Numbered from the stretch's first letter, positions 44,137 to 55,019 are shown. The stretch: 64,000 nt of DNA from Paenibacillus sp. RC334 (GCF_030034735.1 NZ_CP125370.1:2914001-2978000); one strand, 5' to 3'. Notes: generated from the letters alone by a model not told the origin. Numbers and translations: made by a program.

Positions 44137-45265
44137 TTATTGCAGTTTTGTTTTGACCAGACGATCCCACAGGTCTTTCCACTCCGAAGCTCCTTGGGCC
44201 ATGGCTGACCAATCCGGATTCAAGCCTTTTTTCTGCTCAGCTACAGAGAAAGATGGATCATTTTTATATTTATCAGGTACTTGAGCAGCAGTGCTTGTTA
44301 CCGGAGTACCTGTTGCCTCAGCATATTTGGTCAAATTTTCAGGTTTCAACAGCTCATTAATGATCTCGTTAGCGACACGTGTCTGTTCCGGCGTCGAGCC
44401 CTTGACCACTTGCAAGGAATACGGGAAGGAAACGAAACCTTCCTTCGGAATAGCTACTGCTAGTGGAGCGCCTTCATCATTAATCCACGTCTGAGCCGTC
44501 TGCGAACTGAATGGTGCTACCAGCGCCTCGCCGGAAATAAGCAAGTTTTTCAATTGGTCATTGGAGGTTACGAGCGTGCGTACCTGATCCGTATGCTTCC
44601 CCCCAGAAATCAAAGGCAGCCTCTGGCTTATCATAGGTTGCACCCAGTTCCTTGCCCTTCAATTCGATGACTGGAGCAATGTAGGAATAGAACATGTAAT
44701 CCCAAAGAGCCACTTTGTCCTTAAATTGCGGATTATCCCAAAGATCGCTCCAGCTTGTCGGCGGAGTTTTAACCAAATCCTTGTTATATACGAGTGCAAA
44801 ATTTGTTACTCCCCATACGATGCCGCGATTGTCCTTGGTATGGTATTGCTCGGGAATATCCTTCATATGGGTTACGATGGACGGGTCCAGCGGCTCCCAC
44901 ATATCATCGTTCAGCCCCTTGGCGGAAGCGTCTGCATTAAAGTAACCGAAGTTGACAACCGGATTGTTGGGATCGGCTTTTTGCCCTGCCACCATTTTAG
45001 GGTACATAACAGAATTGGATGATTCCACAAAATCAACCTGAACGTTCGGGTGTTTCTTCACATAATCCGCAACTACTTCTTTGGGAACCACGTCCTGATT
45101 GGCACCCGCCCATATAAACATGCTGAGCTTGATTTTTTGTTCTCCATCCGAATTTCCATTGGTGGCCTGTGAAGTGGATGACGAGCTGCCACACGCTGTC
45201 AGCAGCAACATAGACGCAGCTAAAATAACAGATACGGAACCTAACGTTTTTGAAAATCGTTTCAT
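44137..45265 (-). pseudogene. PotD-type substrate-binding lipoprotein with a frameshift
   Basis: The frame from 45265 starts with a lipoprotein signal (ILAASMLLLTACGSSSS) and a PotD/extracellular solute-binding fold (KLSMFIWAGANQD, NKDLVKTPPTSWSDLWDNPQ). After AAFDFW it leaves the protein frame and soon stops. The remaining third (KHTDQVRTLVTSNDQLKNLL, then FPYSLQVVKGSTPEQ) is in another frame. The break is at a run of six C (44599-44604, G on the coding strand); removing one base joins the parts into about 375 residues, the expected length. Either a real mutation or a sequencing error. If real, the importer lacks its binding protein. Confidence 0.8.
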
Positions 45266-45323
45266 TTGATTAAACCTCCCGGTAAAGTATGTTTATTAAC
45301 TGTAAAAAACGCTGCTCTCCTGC

Positions 45324-47318
45324 TTAGAGAGCAGCAATCGTACGATGGATGGCTGCCATAATCTCTGCCACTTCAATAGCCTGTACCTGTTCGCCTTTGT
45401 GGAATCGCTCATCTATATCTTTCATTGCACATCGTTTGAGGTAATCCCGAAGTGCCAGCGGATACACCGTTAACGCCGCCCCGATAGCCAACTGCATTTC
45501 ATCACTCCAGGTGGACTCAAATTGTTCACGAGCCGAGCCAAAATGAAAAGATTGCTGTTCATCCATTGAACTGTGAACGGCACTGCGTCTTTTTTGGGTA
45601 GCGTCCAAATCTACCTGTCTTTCATTGAATACGACTCCATACTGCTCATAAGCGGCATCCTTGGATACTAATCCGTTGCGTACGTCCCGTGCGACGGCCT
45701 CGGGAGCTCTTTTATAAGGGCTCCCATACCCGCCTCCGCCTTGGGAAAAGAACGCCACCGTGTCCCCCGGCTGTAATAAAAGCTCGTCGATTCGCCCGGT
45801 ATGTTCCTCGGATGGCTGTCCCAAATTTTTAACAGCTGTTCCATAGGCACCAGCTTTCCCCCCAAGTCTCCCCCACGGCTGAAATTCCATCCGCTCCATA
45901 TTACGGGCAGTCAGCACCGTATCGGGACTGAGTACCTTCAACTGCAAATCAATTCCACAGCCTCCCCGGTAGGTTCCCGCCCCAGCCGAATCGGGCAGCA
46001 ACCCGTACCGTTCGATCAGGATAGGCATATCGGCTTCAACCGTTTCCGCAGGAATATTGCGCAGATGACCGACCGCAAAGTCCATCCCGTCAATGCCGTC
46101 CTTCATCGGTCTGGCTCCCGAGCCTCCACAAATCGGCTGCACCACGCCTACTTTCCGCCCACCCGTGACTGGATCAGTCATAGCCAGCATGACGATCGCC
46201 GCTTGTCCGGCACCAGCAGCGGGCAGCTTGTTCTCCTGGGCTTGACTCAGCGTACCTGTCAGCACATCCATCAGCCTGATAAATGTAGCCGCACGCGCTC
46301 CGATCGCAGCCGGAGCTTCCGGATTCAACAGAGTACCCGACGGAGCATCATTCGTAATCATCCGCACCATCCCCGAATTCCATGGAATCGAGGGGTCCAG
46401 TGTCCTGAAATATCGAATGAGTGCTGGCACCAGATAGTAATGCCCCTGTTTGTTAAGGGTCGGAATATTAAAGGATGCTCTCACCTGCGGGTCTGTCCCC
46501 TTAAAATCCAAAAATATTCCATCGTCCCGGACCACCATTTTACAGCGCAGTCGAACCGGATACCCCCCCGGACCCTTCTCAATATAATCCCAGAACTCGT
46601 ATTCTCCGTCCGGAATATCCTGAATCATCTGACGAACCCGTGTCTCGGCGTAAACAAGCACATCTTCGATGCCATTCTCTACTCGGGATATCCCATAGCG
46701 CTCTACCAGCTCTTTAAGCCGTCGTTCTCCGCGGTTCAGTGCAGCCATCAAAGCTCTCAGATCGCCCCAGTTTTGGTCAGGAATCCGGCAATTATCAAGA
46801 AAAATACGCAAAATGGCTTCGTTCAACACACCGGCCTCGTACAGCTTCACTGGCGCAAGGCGCAGCCCCTCCTGATAAATATCGTATGAGCTGGGCGACA
46901 CACTGCCCGGTACCTTGCCCCCCACGTCAGAAGAGTGAATGAAGCACAGCCCGAAGGCCATAATTTGCTCCTCATGGAAAAAGGGCTTCAGCAGATAGAC
47001 ATCCGGCAGATGTGTCGCCATACCGCCCGTCGAATACGGATCGTTACAAATGACAATATCGCCTTTATTCCATTGTCCGATGGATGAAATCACATCCCCC
47101 GCAGGGATACCTAACGACAGGCTGTAACCTGTATCGAGTGGACATCCAAAGGTTTCGCCCTGGGGTGAAAGCAGGTACGTGCCGAAATCACCTGTTTCTT
47201 TGACAAAAGCGGTAAATCCGGTGCGCAAAACAACATTAGCCATTTCCTCGACGATAGCCTGCACCCTGTTTTTAAAAATCTCCAGAAATACGCGGTCCGT
47301 CTTCAGCTCGCTGTTCAT
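45324..47318 (-). CDS. Hydantoinase B / oxoprolinase-type subunit
   Basis: A 664-residue HyuB-family protein (N-methylhydantoinase, 5-oxoprolinase and acetone carboxylase relatives). Conserved parts include ANVVLRTGFTAFVKETGDFG at the N-terminus, GDIVICNDPYSTGGMATHLP, and CGGSGARPMKDGIDG. It forms an ATP-dependent ring-opening enzyme with HyuA. It starts with ATG four bases inside the end of hyuA, typical of this pair. The exact substrate (hydantoin, oxoproline or related cyclic amide) is not determined. Confidence 0.88.
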   Translation of the reverse strand: MNSELKTDRVFLEIFKNRVQAIVEEMANVVLRTGFTAFVKETGDFGTYLLSPQGETFGCPLDTGYSLSLGIPAGDVISSIGQWNKGDIVICNDPYSTGGMATHLPDVYLLKPFFHEEQIMAFGLCFIHSSDVGGKVPGSVSPSSYDIYQEGLRLAPVKLYEAGVLNEAILRIFLDNCRIPDQNWGDLRALMAALNRGERRLKELVERYGISRVENGIEDVLVYAETRVRQMIQDIPDGEYEFWDYIEKGPGGYPVRLRCKMVVRDDGIFLDFKGTDPQVRASFNIPTLNKQGHYYLVPALIRYFRTLDPSIPWNSGMVRMITNDAPSGTLLNPEAPAAIGARAATFIRLMDVLTGTLSQAQENKLPAAGAGQAAIVMLAMTDPVTGGRKVGVVQPICGGSGARPMKDGIDGMDFAVGHLRNIPAETVEADMPILIERYGLLPDSAGAGTYRGGCGIDLQLKVLSPDTVLTARNMERMEFQPWGRLGGKAGAYGTAVKNLGQPSEEHTGRIDELLLQPGDTVAFFSQGGGGYGSPYKRAPEAVARDVRNGLVSKDAAYEQYGVVFNERQVDLDATQKRRSAVHSSMDEQQSFHFGSAREQFESTWSDEMQLAIGAALTVYPLALRDYLKRCAMKDIDERFHKGEQVQAIEVAEIMAAIHRTIAAL

Positions 47319-49421
47319 CCTTCCACCTCCCCGATTATATTCCCCAGGCTGTCAATCTTTACGGTGTAACCTGGTGGAACAAAGACAGTCGTATCATACT
47401 CTTCAATAATGACTGGACCAGGCCAAGCTTCTGTAGTGGGCAGACCTGAACGCCGAACAATGTGCGCCTTCATTTCCCCGCCATCAAAATATATGGTTCT
47501 GGTTTCCTGAGCTGCTGAATGACTAGGCTGTTGGAACAAATCATCATGGTCGGGGATTTGCATCGTATCCGCCTTGCGGGTTACGCCAACAATCGTTGCC
47601 CTCAGATTGATAAAGGAGACGGGAGACTCCGGCTGGCTTACTCCAAAAATGGTCTCATACTGGCGATGAAAACGCGTCACTGCCTCTTGAACAAACTGGA
47701 CTGCGCCATCCGTTGTAGTCTCTGAAACAGATCCAGCTTCCAGATTTTCACTTGGAATGGACACTTCAATATCGAAAGCCTGTCCTTCGTAGCGCATATC
47801 CGCGCTGTACAGCATATAGGTGGACTCCAGTTCTATTCCTCGGCTGCTTTCTGTCTCCAGCCAATGATGTCCCTGCTCGGCAAGATCCTTAAAAATACGT
47901 TTAAGCTCGCCCTCCTGAAGCTGCTGTCCAGTTTTGTACAAAGTATATACAAAATCATTACGCAGATCGGCCACGACACATCCTGTTGCGCAAAGCGTGC
48001 CTGGAGACGGTGGCACGAGCACCCGCCGTATACCGACCTCCCGCGCCAGCAGGAACGCATGCGTCGGGCCAGCTCCGCCGTATGCCAGCAACGTAAAATC
48101 ACGGGGATCAATTCCTTTTCGCGCCATCAGGGGTGTGAATTGTGCGTACATATTGGCGGTCGCCACATCCAGAATCGCCTGAGCCGCTTTTTTTGGAATC
48201 CAGCCCAATCCTTGCTCCCAAACGCTCCAGCGCCGTTGCCGCCAGTTCCTCGTTCAGCGACATACGGCCCCCAAGAAAGCGATCTGGACGAATAATACCC
48301 AGATGCACATAGGCATCGGTGGTCGTCGGATTCATCCCTCCTTTGTCATAACAAGCTGGCCCCGGATCTGCTCCTGCACTGCGCGGTCCAACCTTGAGCA
48401 CGCCTACACCGTCAACCCAGGCGATAGATCCGCCGCCTGCGCCGATGGCGGTTACGTCCACCGCCGGAATAATGACAGGAAAATCGCCAATCTGATTTTC
48501 ACTTGAATAGGCCGGTTCACCATCAATGACAGCCACGTCTACGCTGGTGCCGCCCATATCAAAGGTGACGACTTTGTTGATCGCAGCCAATCTCGCTACA
48601 TGGGTCGCGCCGATCACGCCCGATGCCGGACCAGACAACAACGTTTTAACTGGCTCCTCAGCCGCCCGCTGCGCTGTCATAATACCTCCATTGGACATCG
48701 TGGAAAGCACTTGGGCATGCAAGCCTCGCTCCTTCGCCCCAACTTCTAGTTTGCGGAAATATCCATTCATCCGGGAACCAATATACGCATTCATAACCGT
48801 TACCAGAGTACGTTCATACTCTCGTTGCTGTGGCCACACCTCACTGCTGGAGCAGACAAAAACATCGGGAAATTCCCTGCGAATCAGTTCCACGGCCTGC
48901 CGCTCATGCTCCGGGTTATGGTAAGCATGCAGAAAGGATACGGCAATCGCCGTAACACCTTCGGCAAGCAGCTCCTGTACAGACTGACGCAGATCATCGG
49001 CTGGAAGAGGTCGATAGATCCGTCCGTCAGCCAAGCAGCGCTCATCAATTTCCTTTACAAGATGGCGCGGAATAAGTGGATCAGGCTTGTCACCGTAAAG
49101 ATTCGTCGTATTTTCCAGACGGAGTCTGCGAATTTCCAGAACATCCCGAAATCCGCGAGTGACGAGAAGCCCTGTCGTCGCTCCGTTGCGTTCAATAAGC
49201 GTGTTCACACCCAGCGTTGTCCCGTGCACAAACAATTCAACGGCCCCAATATCAATCGGGATGGACTTCAATTGTTCAATCGCATTTAAAATAGCCTGCT
49301 CCGGCGCGGAGGGGACGGACGGTGTTTTCAATGTTGCGGTTACCCTCCCGTTATTATCCGTTAGCATTACATCCGTAAACGTTCCACCGATGTCAATACC
49401 GAGTCGGTATGTAACTGTCAT
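47315..49421 (-). pseudogene. Hydantoinase A / oxoprolinase-type subunit with a frameshift
   Basis: The frame from ATG 49421 (AGGAGG upstream) encodes the ASKHA ATPase part: YRLGIDIGGTFTDVMLTDNN, PVKTLLSGPASGVIGATHVA, VVTFDMGGTSVDVAVIDGEP. After GARIGLDSKK it shifts out of frame and ends at 48108. The rest, KAAQAILDVATANMYAQFTP and YGGAGPTHAFLLARE, is in another frame. The break is at seven T (48188-48194; A on the coding strand); removing one joins about 701 residues, the normal HyuA length. As with the binding protein, this could be a real mutation or an assembly error. Confidence 0.82.
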
Positions 49422-49531
49422 ATTGACCACCTCCTGTATTGAATAACCTGTATCCTGTAAAAACAACATCCTACCTCAAGATTTTAAATCAGGCGTTAAT
49501 CAGAGTTTTGGTAAGCACTGCTATATCATGG

Positions 49532-49543
49532 GTCATTAATGAC
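49532..49543. promoter_or_regulatory. Palindrome before hyuA
   Basis: GTCATTAATGAC is a perfect 12-base palindrome between the FCD regulator stop and the hyuA start. It is a possible operator for the adjacent regulator. Confidence 0.35.
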
Positions 49544-49549
49544 GTTCTT

Positions 49550-50281
49550 TTATGCTTTACTTTTATCAAAATAAATGCGCACATCCTCAATCAATTGATT
49601 GATGTGAGTTACCATCGCAGATGCCGCTTCATCAGGCTCATGATGGGCTATACACTCCACAATCTGCCGATGGTCTACCACAAGCTCGCTGCCAACGGCT
49701 TTCCTAATCAGCGCGGTTGCTGGAAGATGAGCCCCTTCTCCCCATACAAGACGTAAAGCATGCAGTAGCACGCGGTTGCCAGATGCCACAGCGATCCGTT
49801 CATGAAACTCCCGGTCCTCCTCAATCGGAACACGCCCATCTGCAATGGCCTCATCCTGTGCTTCAATTGAATGCCATAGCTCTTGAATCGTCTGTTCACT
49901 GGCCTTCGATGCTGCCAGCCAAGCTGTTTCTCGCTCCAGCGCACGTCTTGCGATTAGCATATCAAGCAGTGATTCCTCATCAGAAACATTGAGCGCATCC
50001 AGCAAGTTCGACTGATCACGCCACTGAGTAAGCTGACGCTCGATATCTGCCAAGCGGTCTTTTCCCGGCGGAGCAAGCAACCTGCCCTTTCGCCCTTTGC
50101 TCTCCGTATAGCCCAAGGTATCGAACTCCATCAGCTTTCGTCCAATGGAAGCCTGACTTAATCCAAACTCCTTGCCTAAAACCAGTACCAGCGTCGTGGC
50201 ACCTACAGGATTATCGTACTTCCCCAAGTAAGAGAGAAGCTTGTGTTCCATTCTTAACTGTTCCATTTCCTTTGCTCTCAT
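49550..50281 (-). CDS. FCD-domain transcriptional regulator of the hydantoinase-like operon
   Basis: A 243-residue regulator. The N-terminal winged helix (about 10-70, TLVLVLGKEFGLSQASIGRK) is an unusual variant of GntR. The C-terminal FCD domain (about 95-235) has the metal/effector pattern with DREFHERIAVASGN, VVDHRQIVECIAHH and the last His in MVTHINQLIED. It starts with ATG behind AAAGGAG and is first in line before hyuA on the same strand, so it probably controls that operon in response to its substrate. Confidence 0.82.
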   Translation of the reverse strand: MRAKEMEQLRMEHKLLSYLGKYDNPVGATTLVLVLGKEFGLSQASIGRKLMEFDTLGYTESKGRKGRLLAPPGKDRLADIERQLTQWRDQSNLLDALNVSDEESLLDMLIARRALERETAWLAASKASEQTIQELWHSIEAQDEAIADGRVPIEEDREFHERIAVASGNRVLLHALRLVWGEGAHLPATALIRKAVGSELVVDHRQIVECIAHHEPDEAASAMVTHINQLIEDVRIYFDKSKA

Positions 50282-50356
50282 TCGTTTCTCCTTTGTGGTA
50301 TCGTTCGAATGCTCATCTGTGTTCTCGTTTTCCTAATCATAAGAGCTATTTTCATT

Positions 50357-50379
50357 GTTAATAATCAACGATGATTAAC
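50357..50379. promoter_or_regulatory. Inverted repeat upstream of the FCD regulator
   Basis: GTTAATAATC, spacer AAC, GATGATTAAC: arms match at 9 of 10 positions. It lies about 75 bases before the regulator start and may be an autoregulatory operator. Confidence 0.4.
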
Positions 50380-50709
50380 GTAAAAGTTAAAAAAAGTATT
50401 GCTTATGTTGCCATTTAACTCGTTAATGAACTTTGAATTTAGGTCATTATAATCCCGCTTTTTTTATTTGTCAATTAAACTCATGAGATAACTAGGAATA
50501 AATCAAACTAAAAAGGGACGTATCCTCAAGTCTTGTTGACCCTATGACATAAAATCAATAGTTGGCACACATAGCTGACTGCTAGTCATTTGGAAAGTTT
50601 GGAACCTGAATAAGTTTCACTTGAAAACAATTATGAGGAGGAAACAACCCAACTTAGTTTTGGAATCCTAGCTCCCGCCTCGTGGGCGCTACGTCCGAAG
50701 AGCCACATA

Positions 50710-50823
50710 AAGGTTAACCTTCATCTCGAACAAACCGGAATCTCAAATGCTCAAGGAGTCGAAGGCGCTAAGTATGGCTGGGGTAAATGGTGCGGCGAGC
50801 TTGAAAAGGTATTGGAACAATAA
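50710..50823 (+). pseudogene. C-terminal remnant of an SRPBCC (AHSA1-type) protein
   Basis: The frame reads KVNLHLEQTGISNAQGVEGA followed by YGWGKWCGELEKVLEQ and a stop, matching the C-terminal helix of Bet v1-like AHSA1 domain proteins. There is no in-frame start or N-terminal domain upstream, so this is the tail of a deleted gene in the 850-base gap between two operons. Confidence 0.55.
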
Positions 50824-50900
50824 TCGCATTCGGTACTAAAACATCTCCTTCCCCAATGCTAAATTAATTGGGTACGATAGTGAAATAGCCCAACATCATA

Positions 50901-50948
50901 AAACAGATCACTTAATGGTATCTATTGCCCATCAAGTGATCTGTTTTT
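50901..50948. terminator. Strong terminator downstream of the rbs operon
   Basis: AAACAGATCACTTAATGG pairs with CCATCAAGTGATCTGTTT at 17 of 18 positions, with A and T flanks. It lies about 180 bases after rbsB and can act in both directions. Confidence 0.82.
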
Positions 50949-51131
50949 ACACGTATGTCGGCTGTATCTGATTTCGGGATTGGAAACACCACTATATTCC
51001 ATCTATTTTGCGGGTGGTAACAGCTTCGCTGGTACTACCCCTTATTGGAATCGTCCCTATTGACCAGGCTGGCATTAATTCCATGATCGCATCAGCCCGA
51101 AATCTTAAATCTATGGGGGCATACACCCGTT

Positions 51132-52052
51132 TTATTTCTTCTGATCCACTAGCTCCAGCTTGGCAGGAATTGATTTTTTCACGGTTTTACCCTGGAGTAC
51201 ATCCTGTGCCGCCCGAACTGCCAATTGTCCAATCAGTTCAGGTTGCTGAGCCACGGTTGCCGTGAGCTTGCCTTCCTTAATTGATTTCAACGCATCCTCA
51301 TTACCGTCAAAGCCGATCACCGGAATATTTTTACCCGAGCTTTGAATGGCTTCAATCGCCCCAAGCGCCATTTCATCATTATGGGCAAATACCGCCTGAA
51401 CATCCGGGTTGCCTTGCAGCAGGTTTTCCATGACATTCAAACCTTTGGTCCGGTCAAAATCGGCCGACTGTTTGGCAATAACGTTCAGTTCCTTATCCGC
51501 TACTTCGTGGAAGCCTTTGCCCCGTTCTCGGGTAGCCGATGCACCTGGTACGCCTTCCAACTCAATGACCTTGGCACCTTTTCCGACTTGATCAATCACG
51601 TATCTGGCAGCCATGCGTCCACCCTCTACATTGTCCGAAGCGACAAGCGCTTTTACATCTCCTTTGTCAGCAGAACGATCCAGCGTAATGACCGGGATGT
51701 TCAAAGCGTTCGCGGATTGAACGACCGTGGAGATAGCCGACGAATCTGTCGGGTTAATTAACAACGCATTTACGCCTTGCTGGATCAGATCGTCCACATC
51801 ATTGCTTTGCTTCGCCGAATCATTTTGCGCATCAACGACAATGACCTGTAATCCTTGTTTTTTGGCCTCTGCAACGACTCCATCTTTGAGAGAGACGAAA
51901 AATGGATTATTCAGCGTGGAGATAGACAAGCCTATTTTAATGTCCTTCAAGTTCGCGGCTGATTTAGGTTTCGCCCATTCCGGCGGTTCCAAAGAACAGC
52001 CTGTCATGAGCAGGAGCAGCAAGGCTGTCATAATTAATGTAAGCTTTTTCAT
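51132..52052 (-). CDS. rbsB: Ribose ABC transporter substrate-binding lipoprotein
   Basis: A 306-residue periplasmic-binding-protein type I fold lipoprotein. The signal peptide ends in LLLLMTGCSL (lipobox). The mature part has IGLSISTLNNPFFVSLKDGV, VDAQNDSAKQSNDVDDLIQQ, PVITLDRSADKGD and FAHNDEMALGAIEA, all typical of RbsB sugar contacts. Last gene of the rbsRKDACB operon. Confidence 0.93.
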   Translation of the reverse strand: MKKLTLIMTALLLLLMTGCSLEPPEWAKPKSAANLKDIKIGLSISTLNNPFFVSLKDGVVAEAKKQGLQVIVVDAQNDSAKQSNDVDDLIQQGVNALLINPTDSSAISTVVQSANALNIPVITLDRSADKGDVKALVASDNVEGGRMAARYVIDQVGKGAKVIELEGVPGASATRERGKGFHEVADKELNVIAKQSADFDRTKGLNVMENLLQGNPDVQAVFAHNDEMALGAIEAIQSSGKNIPVIGFDGNEDALKSIKEGKLTATVAQQPELIGQLAVRAAQDVLQGKTVKKSIPAKLELVDQKK

Positions 52053-52085
52053 ATATGTGGTCTCCTTATATACAGATTAGGTGGT

Positions 52086-53054
52086 TTATGCAGATTTCTT
52101 ACGGTCAATCAATACAGCGATGGCGATTACAATCCCTTTGACCACCATTTGATAAAAAGAGTTCACACCCAGCAAATTCAAGCCATTGTTCAGCGTCCCG
52201 ATGATGAGTACACCGATTAACGTACCTACGATTCGCCCCCGTCCGCCTGACAGGCTTGTTCCGCCCAGTACGACAGCCGCAATGGCATCCAGTTCATAAG
52301 AAGTACCTGCTGTCGGCTGCGCCGAGTTCAAACGTGAGGTCAAAATAGCACCCGCCAAAGCAGAGAGCATTCCAGCCAGAGAGTAAATCCAAATTTTCAC
52401 GCGCGGTACTTTAATACCGGATACAATCGAAGCCTTCTCGTTACCACCGATGGCATACGTTTTGCGTCCAAACGGCGTTTTATGCAAAATGATCCACAGT
52501 ACGGCAAAGGTAATAAGCATCGTAATCGCCGGAACCGGAATGCCAAACTGGTAGCCGCGGCCGAACAACTGAAATACCAGGCTGTCTCCGAGTCCTGTAA
52601 TTGGATTACCGTTGGTATAGACCAGCGTCAATCCTCTAAAAATAGTCATGGTCGCCAATGTGGCAATAAAAGGAGCCATTTTACCTTTGGTAATCATCAA
52701 GCCATTAATCATCCCCATGACGCCACCCAGCGCACAGCCAATGATAATCGCCAAAATCGGATCGAACCCGGCCAGCATCATATTCGCGACAAATGCACTG
52801 GATAGAGCTAGGATCGAGCCAACAGACAAATCAATCCCGCCTGTGAGAATCACGAAGGTCATACCAAACGCAATCAGCGCATTAATAGATACTTGGCGCA
52901 ACAGATTTAGAATATTAAGGGGTTCCAAAAAGCTGGGATTCAAGACTGATACGATGATGACCAAAATAATGAGTCCCAGTAACGGGCCGAGCTTTTGCGT
53001 GATTTGCGACATTTGAAACCCTTTGCCACCTTTAGTTTCATTCATAGTTGTCAT
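52086..53054 (-). CDS. rbsC: Ribose ABC transporter permease
   Basis: A 322-residue permease with eight to ten hydrophobic segments. Conserved parts are FGMTFVILTGGIDLSVGSIL near helix 3 and VVLGGTSLSGGRGRIVGTLI, the ATPase-contact region of this sugar permease family. It is separated from rbsA by one base and from rbsB by 33 bases. Confidence 0.94.
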   Translation of the reverse strand: MTTMNETKGGKGFQMSQITQKLGPLLGLIILVIIVSVLNPSFLEPLNILNLLRQVSINALIAFGMTFVILTGGIDLSVGSILALSSAFVANMMLAGFDPILAIIIGCALGGVMGMINGLMITKGKMAPFIATLATMTIFRGLTLVYTNGNPITGLGDSLVFQLFGRGYQFGIPVPAITMLITFAVLWIILHKTPFGRKTYAIGGNEKASIVSGIKVPRVKIWIYSLAGMLSALAGAILTSRLNSAQPTAGTSYELDAIAAVVLGGTSLSGGRGRIVGTLIGVLIIGTLNNGLNLLGVNSFYQMVVKGIVIAIAVLIDRKKSA

Positions 53055-53055
53055 A

Positions 53056-54537
53056 TTACTGTCCCCCTGTAGCTAACGTCATAATGTGTTCTTGTGTGGC
53101 TTCTTCCCTGCTCAGTTCCCCGGTGATTTTCCCCTCATGAACCACAATAATACGATCACTCATGCCGAGCACCTCGGGAAGTTCTGAGGATACCATGATG
53201 ATCGCTACTCCGCGCTCGGTCAGCTCGTTCATCAACTGGTAGATTTCCCGTTTGGCACCTACATCCACGCCTCTCGTTGGTTCGTCAAGAATAAGTACGC
53301 TTGGGCCAATGCCCACCCATTTGGCAATAACCACCTTTTGCTGATTGCCACCTGACAAACTGCGTACCGTCGTTTCGCCTGATTGAGTTTTTATTTGTAA
53401 GCGCTTAATTAATGTATTAACAAAATCCAGCTCTTTTTTGCCTGAAATAAATCCTTTCGACGTAAAGCTGAACAGATTGGGCAGCACCATGTTTTCCCGG
53501 ATCGAAAAATCCAGCACCAATCCCTCATCCTTGCGGTCCTCTGTAATAAAGCCGATTCCCAGCTTAACCGCGTCATCCGGCTTGCGGATAGCTACCTTTT
53601 TTCCCCGCACATGGATTTCACCGCTATCCAAAGCATCCAATCCAAAAAGCGCTCGCATAATTTCTGTCCGCCCCGAACCCATCAAGCCCGAAAAGCCTAC
53701 AATTTCCCCGGATCGCACGGTAAAATTCACATTTTTAAATAAACCTTTGTGCGAGGCATTTTTGACCTCCAGCACCACTTCTCCCAAAGCAGGTATTCTC
53801 GCCGGATAGCGCTCAGTTAGCTCCCTGCCGACCATTTTCCGCACAACCTCATCAAAATCGGTATCAGGAATCGCTTGGGTATCCACTGTTTTTCCATCAC
53901 GCATGACGGTAATCCGGTCGCAGATTGCGAATATTTCCTCCATCCGGTGTGAAATATACACTATGGAAACGCCTTCTTTTTTCAAGGAAGTAATAACCTC
54001 AAATAGCTTTTGAATTTCCCGTTCAGTTAGCGCGGCTGTCGGCTCATCCATTACGATTACTTTGGCATCCGTCATCAATGCTTTAGCTATTTCAATCATC
54101 TGCTGTTGACCTACGGAACATTCGCCTGCTTCCCCATTCAAAGGCAGATTCACTGCAAGCTTAGCGAATTGTTCATTTGCTAGCGCTTTCATTTTGGTGC
54201 TATCCAGCAATCCCCACTTGGATGTCATTTCCTTGCCGATAAACAGATTTTCCAGCACCGTCATTTCCGGCCACACATTCAGCTCCTGGTGGATAAAAGC
54301 AATTCCCTTATGCTCCGCCTCTTTAGGGTTAGCAAAATAGGTTTCCTGACCATCAATGATGATTGTCCCTTCATCACGGCGATGCAGCCCAATTAAAATA
54401 TTCATTAGTGTTGATTTGCCTGCACCATTTTCACCCATGAGTGCATGAACCTCTCCTTCACGGAGATCAAAATCAACACCACTCAGCACCTGATTGGTTC
54501 CAAAGGCTTTGTGAATTCCCTTCATTTGAATCTGCAT
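53056..54537 (-). CDS. rbsA: Ribose ABC transporter ATP-binding protein
   Basis: A 493-residue duplicated ATPase. The first half has [24 protein letters not shown] and [12 protein letters not shown]. The second half has a degenerate P-loop (GLMGSGRTE) and [13 protein letters not shown] with [14 protein letters not shown]. This asymmetric pair is standard for RbsA. Energises ribose import through RbsC. Confidence 0.95.
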   Translation of the reverse strand: MQIQMKGIHKAFGTNQVLSGVDFDLREGEVHALMGENGAGKSTLMNILIGLHRRDEGTIIIDGQETYFANPKEAEHKGIAFIHQELNVWPEMTVLENLFIGKEMTSKWGLLDSTKMKALANEQFAKLAVNLPLNGEAGECSVGQQQMIEIAKALMTDAKVIVMDEPTAALTEREIQKLFEVITSLKKEGVSIVYISHRMEEIFAICDRITVMRDGKTVDTQAIPDTDFDEVVRKMVGRELTERYPARIPALGEVVLEVKNASHKGLFKNVNFTVRSGEIVGFSGLMGSGRTEIMRALFGLDALDSGEIHVRGKKVAIRKPDDAVKLGIGFITEDRKDEGLVLDFSIRENMVLPNLFSFTSKGFISGKKELDFVNTLIKRLQIKTQSGETTVRSLSGGNQQKVVIAKWVGIGPSVLILDEPTRGVDVGAKREIYQLMNELTERGVAIIMVSSELPEVLGMSDRIIVVHEGKITGELSREEATQEHIMTLATGGQ

Positions 54538-54583
54538 GCTGTCCCCTCCTTTATATCTAAAATGAACTTATCCAAAATAGACT

Positions 54584-55018
54584 TTATCCAAAATAAACCC
54601 CGGCCTGCAGAATACAATTGGCAAACGGTTTATTTTCTCCTGTGCGTATGACCACCTTGGCATAACGGGTCAACTCTTTGAATTGCTCATGCGAACAAAA
54701 CTCAATGGCGGCGGTTTGCGCCGTGGTCTGCGAATTTTCTGACTGTTTCCCTGCAAATGTGCGGCTAATATACCGTAAAGCTTCCTTATTCCCCTGTTTA
54801 ATTTCTTCAGCCAACGTTACCTTTTCGACCACCATGTCTGCTGCGATTACATCAACGACATCCTGAAAGGACGGTACGCCCAATTTGAGAGCCAAATCAA
54901 TTTTGGTAACGCCTTCAGGAATGGGTAAGCCCGCATCGGCCACGACAATATAGTCCGTGTGACCGAGATCCGACAGTACCTTGGATATATGACTGTTCAG
55001 GATTCCATGTTTTTTCAT
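54584..55018 (-). CDS. rbsD: D-ribose pyranase
   Basis: A 144-residue protein that interconverts ribopyranose and ribofuranose, feeding RbsK. It starts [20 protein letters not shown], with the catalytic His of the NSHIS segment, then [15 protein letters not shown]. The ATG at 55018 lies one base past the rbsK stop. The longer upstream frame overlaps rbsK and is not used. Slightly longer than the usual 131-139 residues owing to a C-terminal extension. Confidence 0.93.
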   Translation of the reverse strand: MKKHGILNSHISKVLSDLGHTDYIVVADAGLPIPEGVTKIDLALKLGVPSFQDVVDVIAADMVVEKVTLAEEIKQGNKEALRYISRTFAGKQSENSQTTAQTAAIEFCSHEQFKELTRYAKVVIRTGENKPFANCILQAGVYFG

Positions 55019-55019
55019 A

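Noticed and set aside
50371..50400. GATTAACGTAA as a dif-like half-site
   Set aside because: No second arm at the right spacing, and it is explained as part of the inverted repeat before the FCD regulator.
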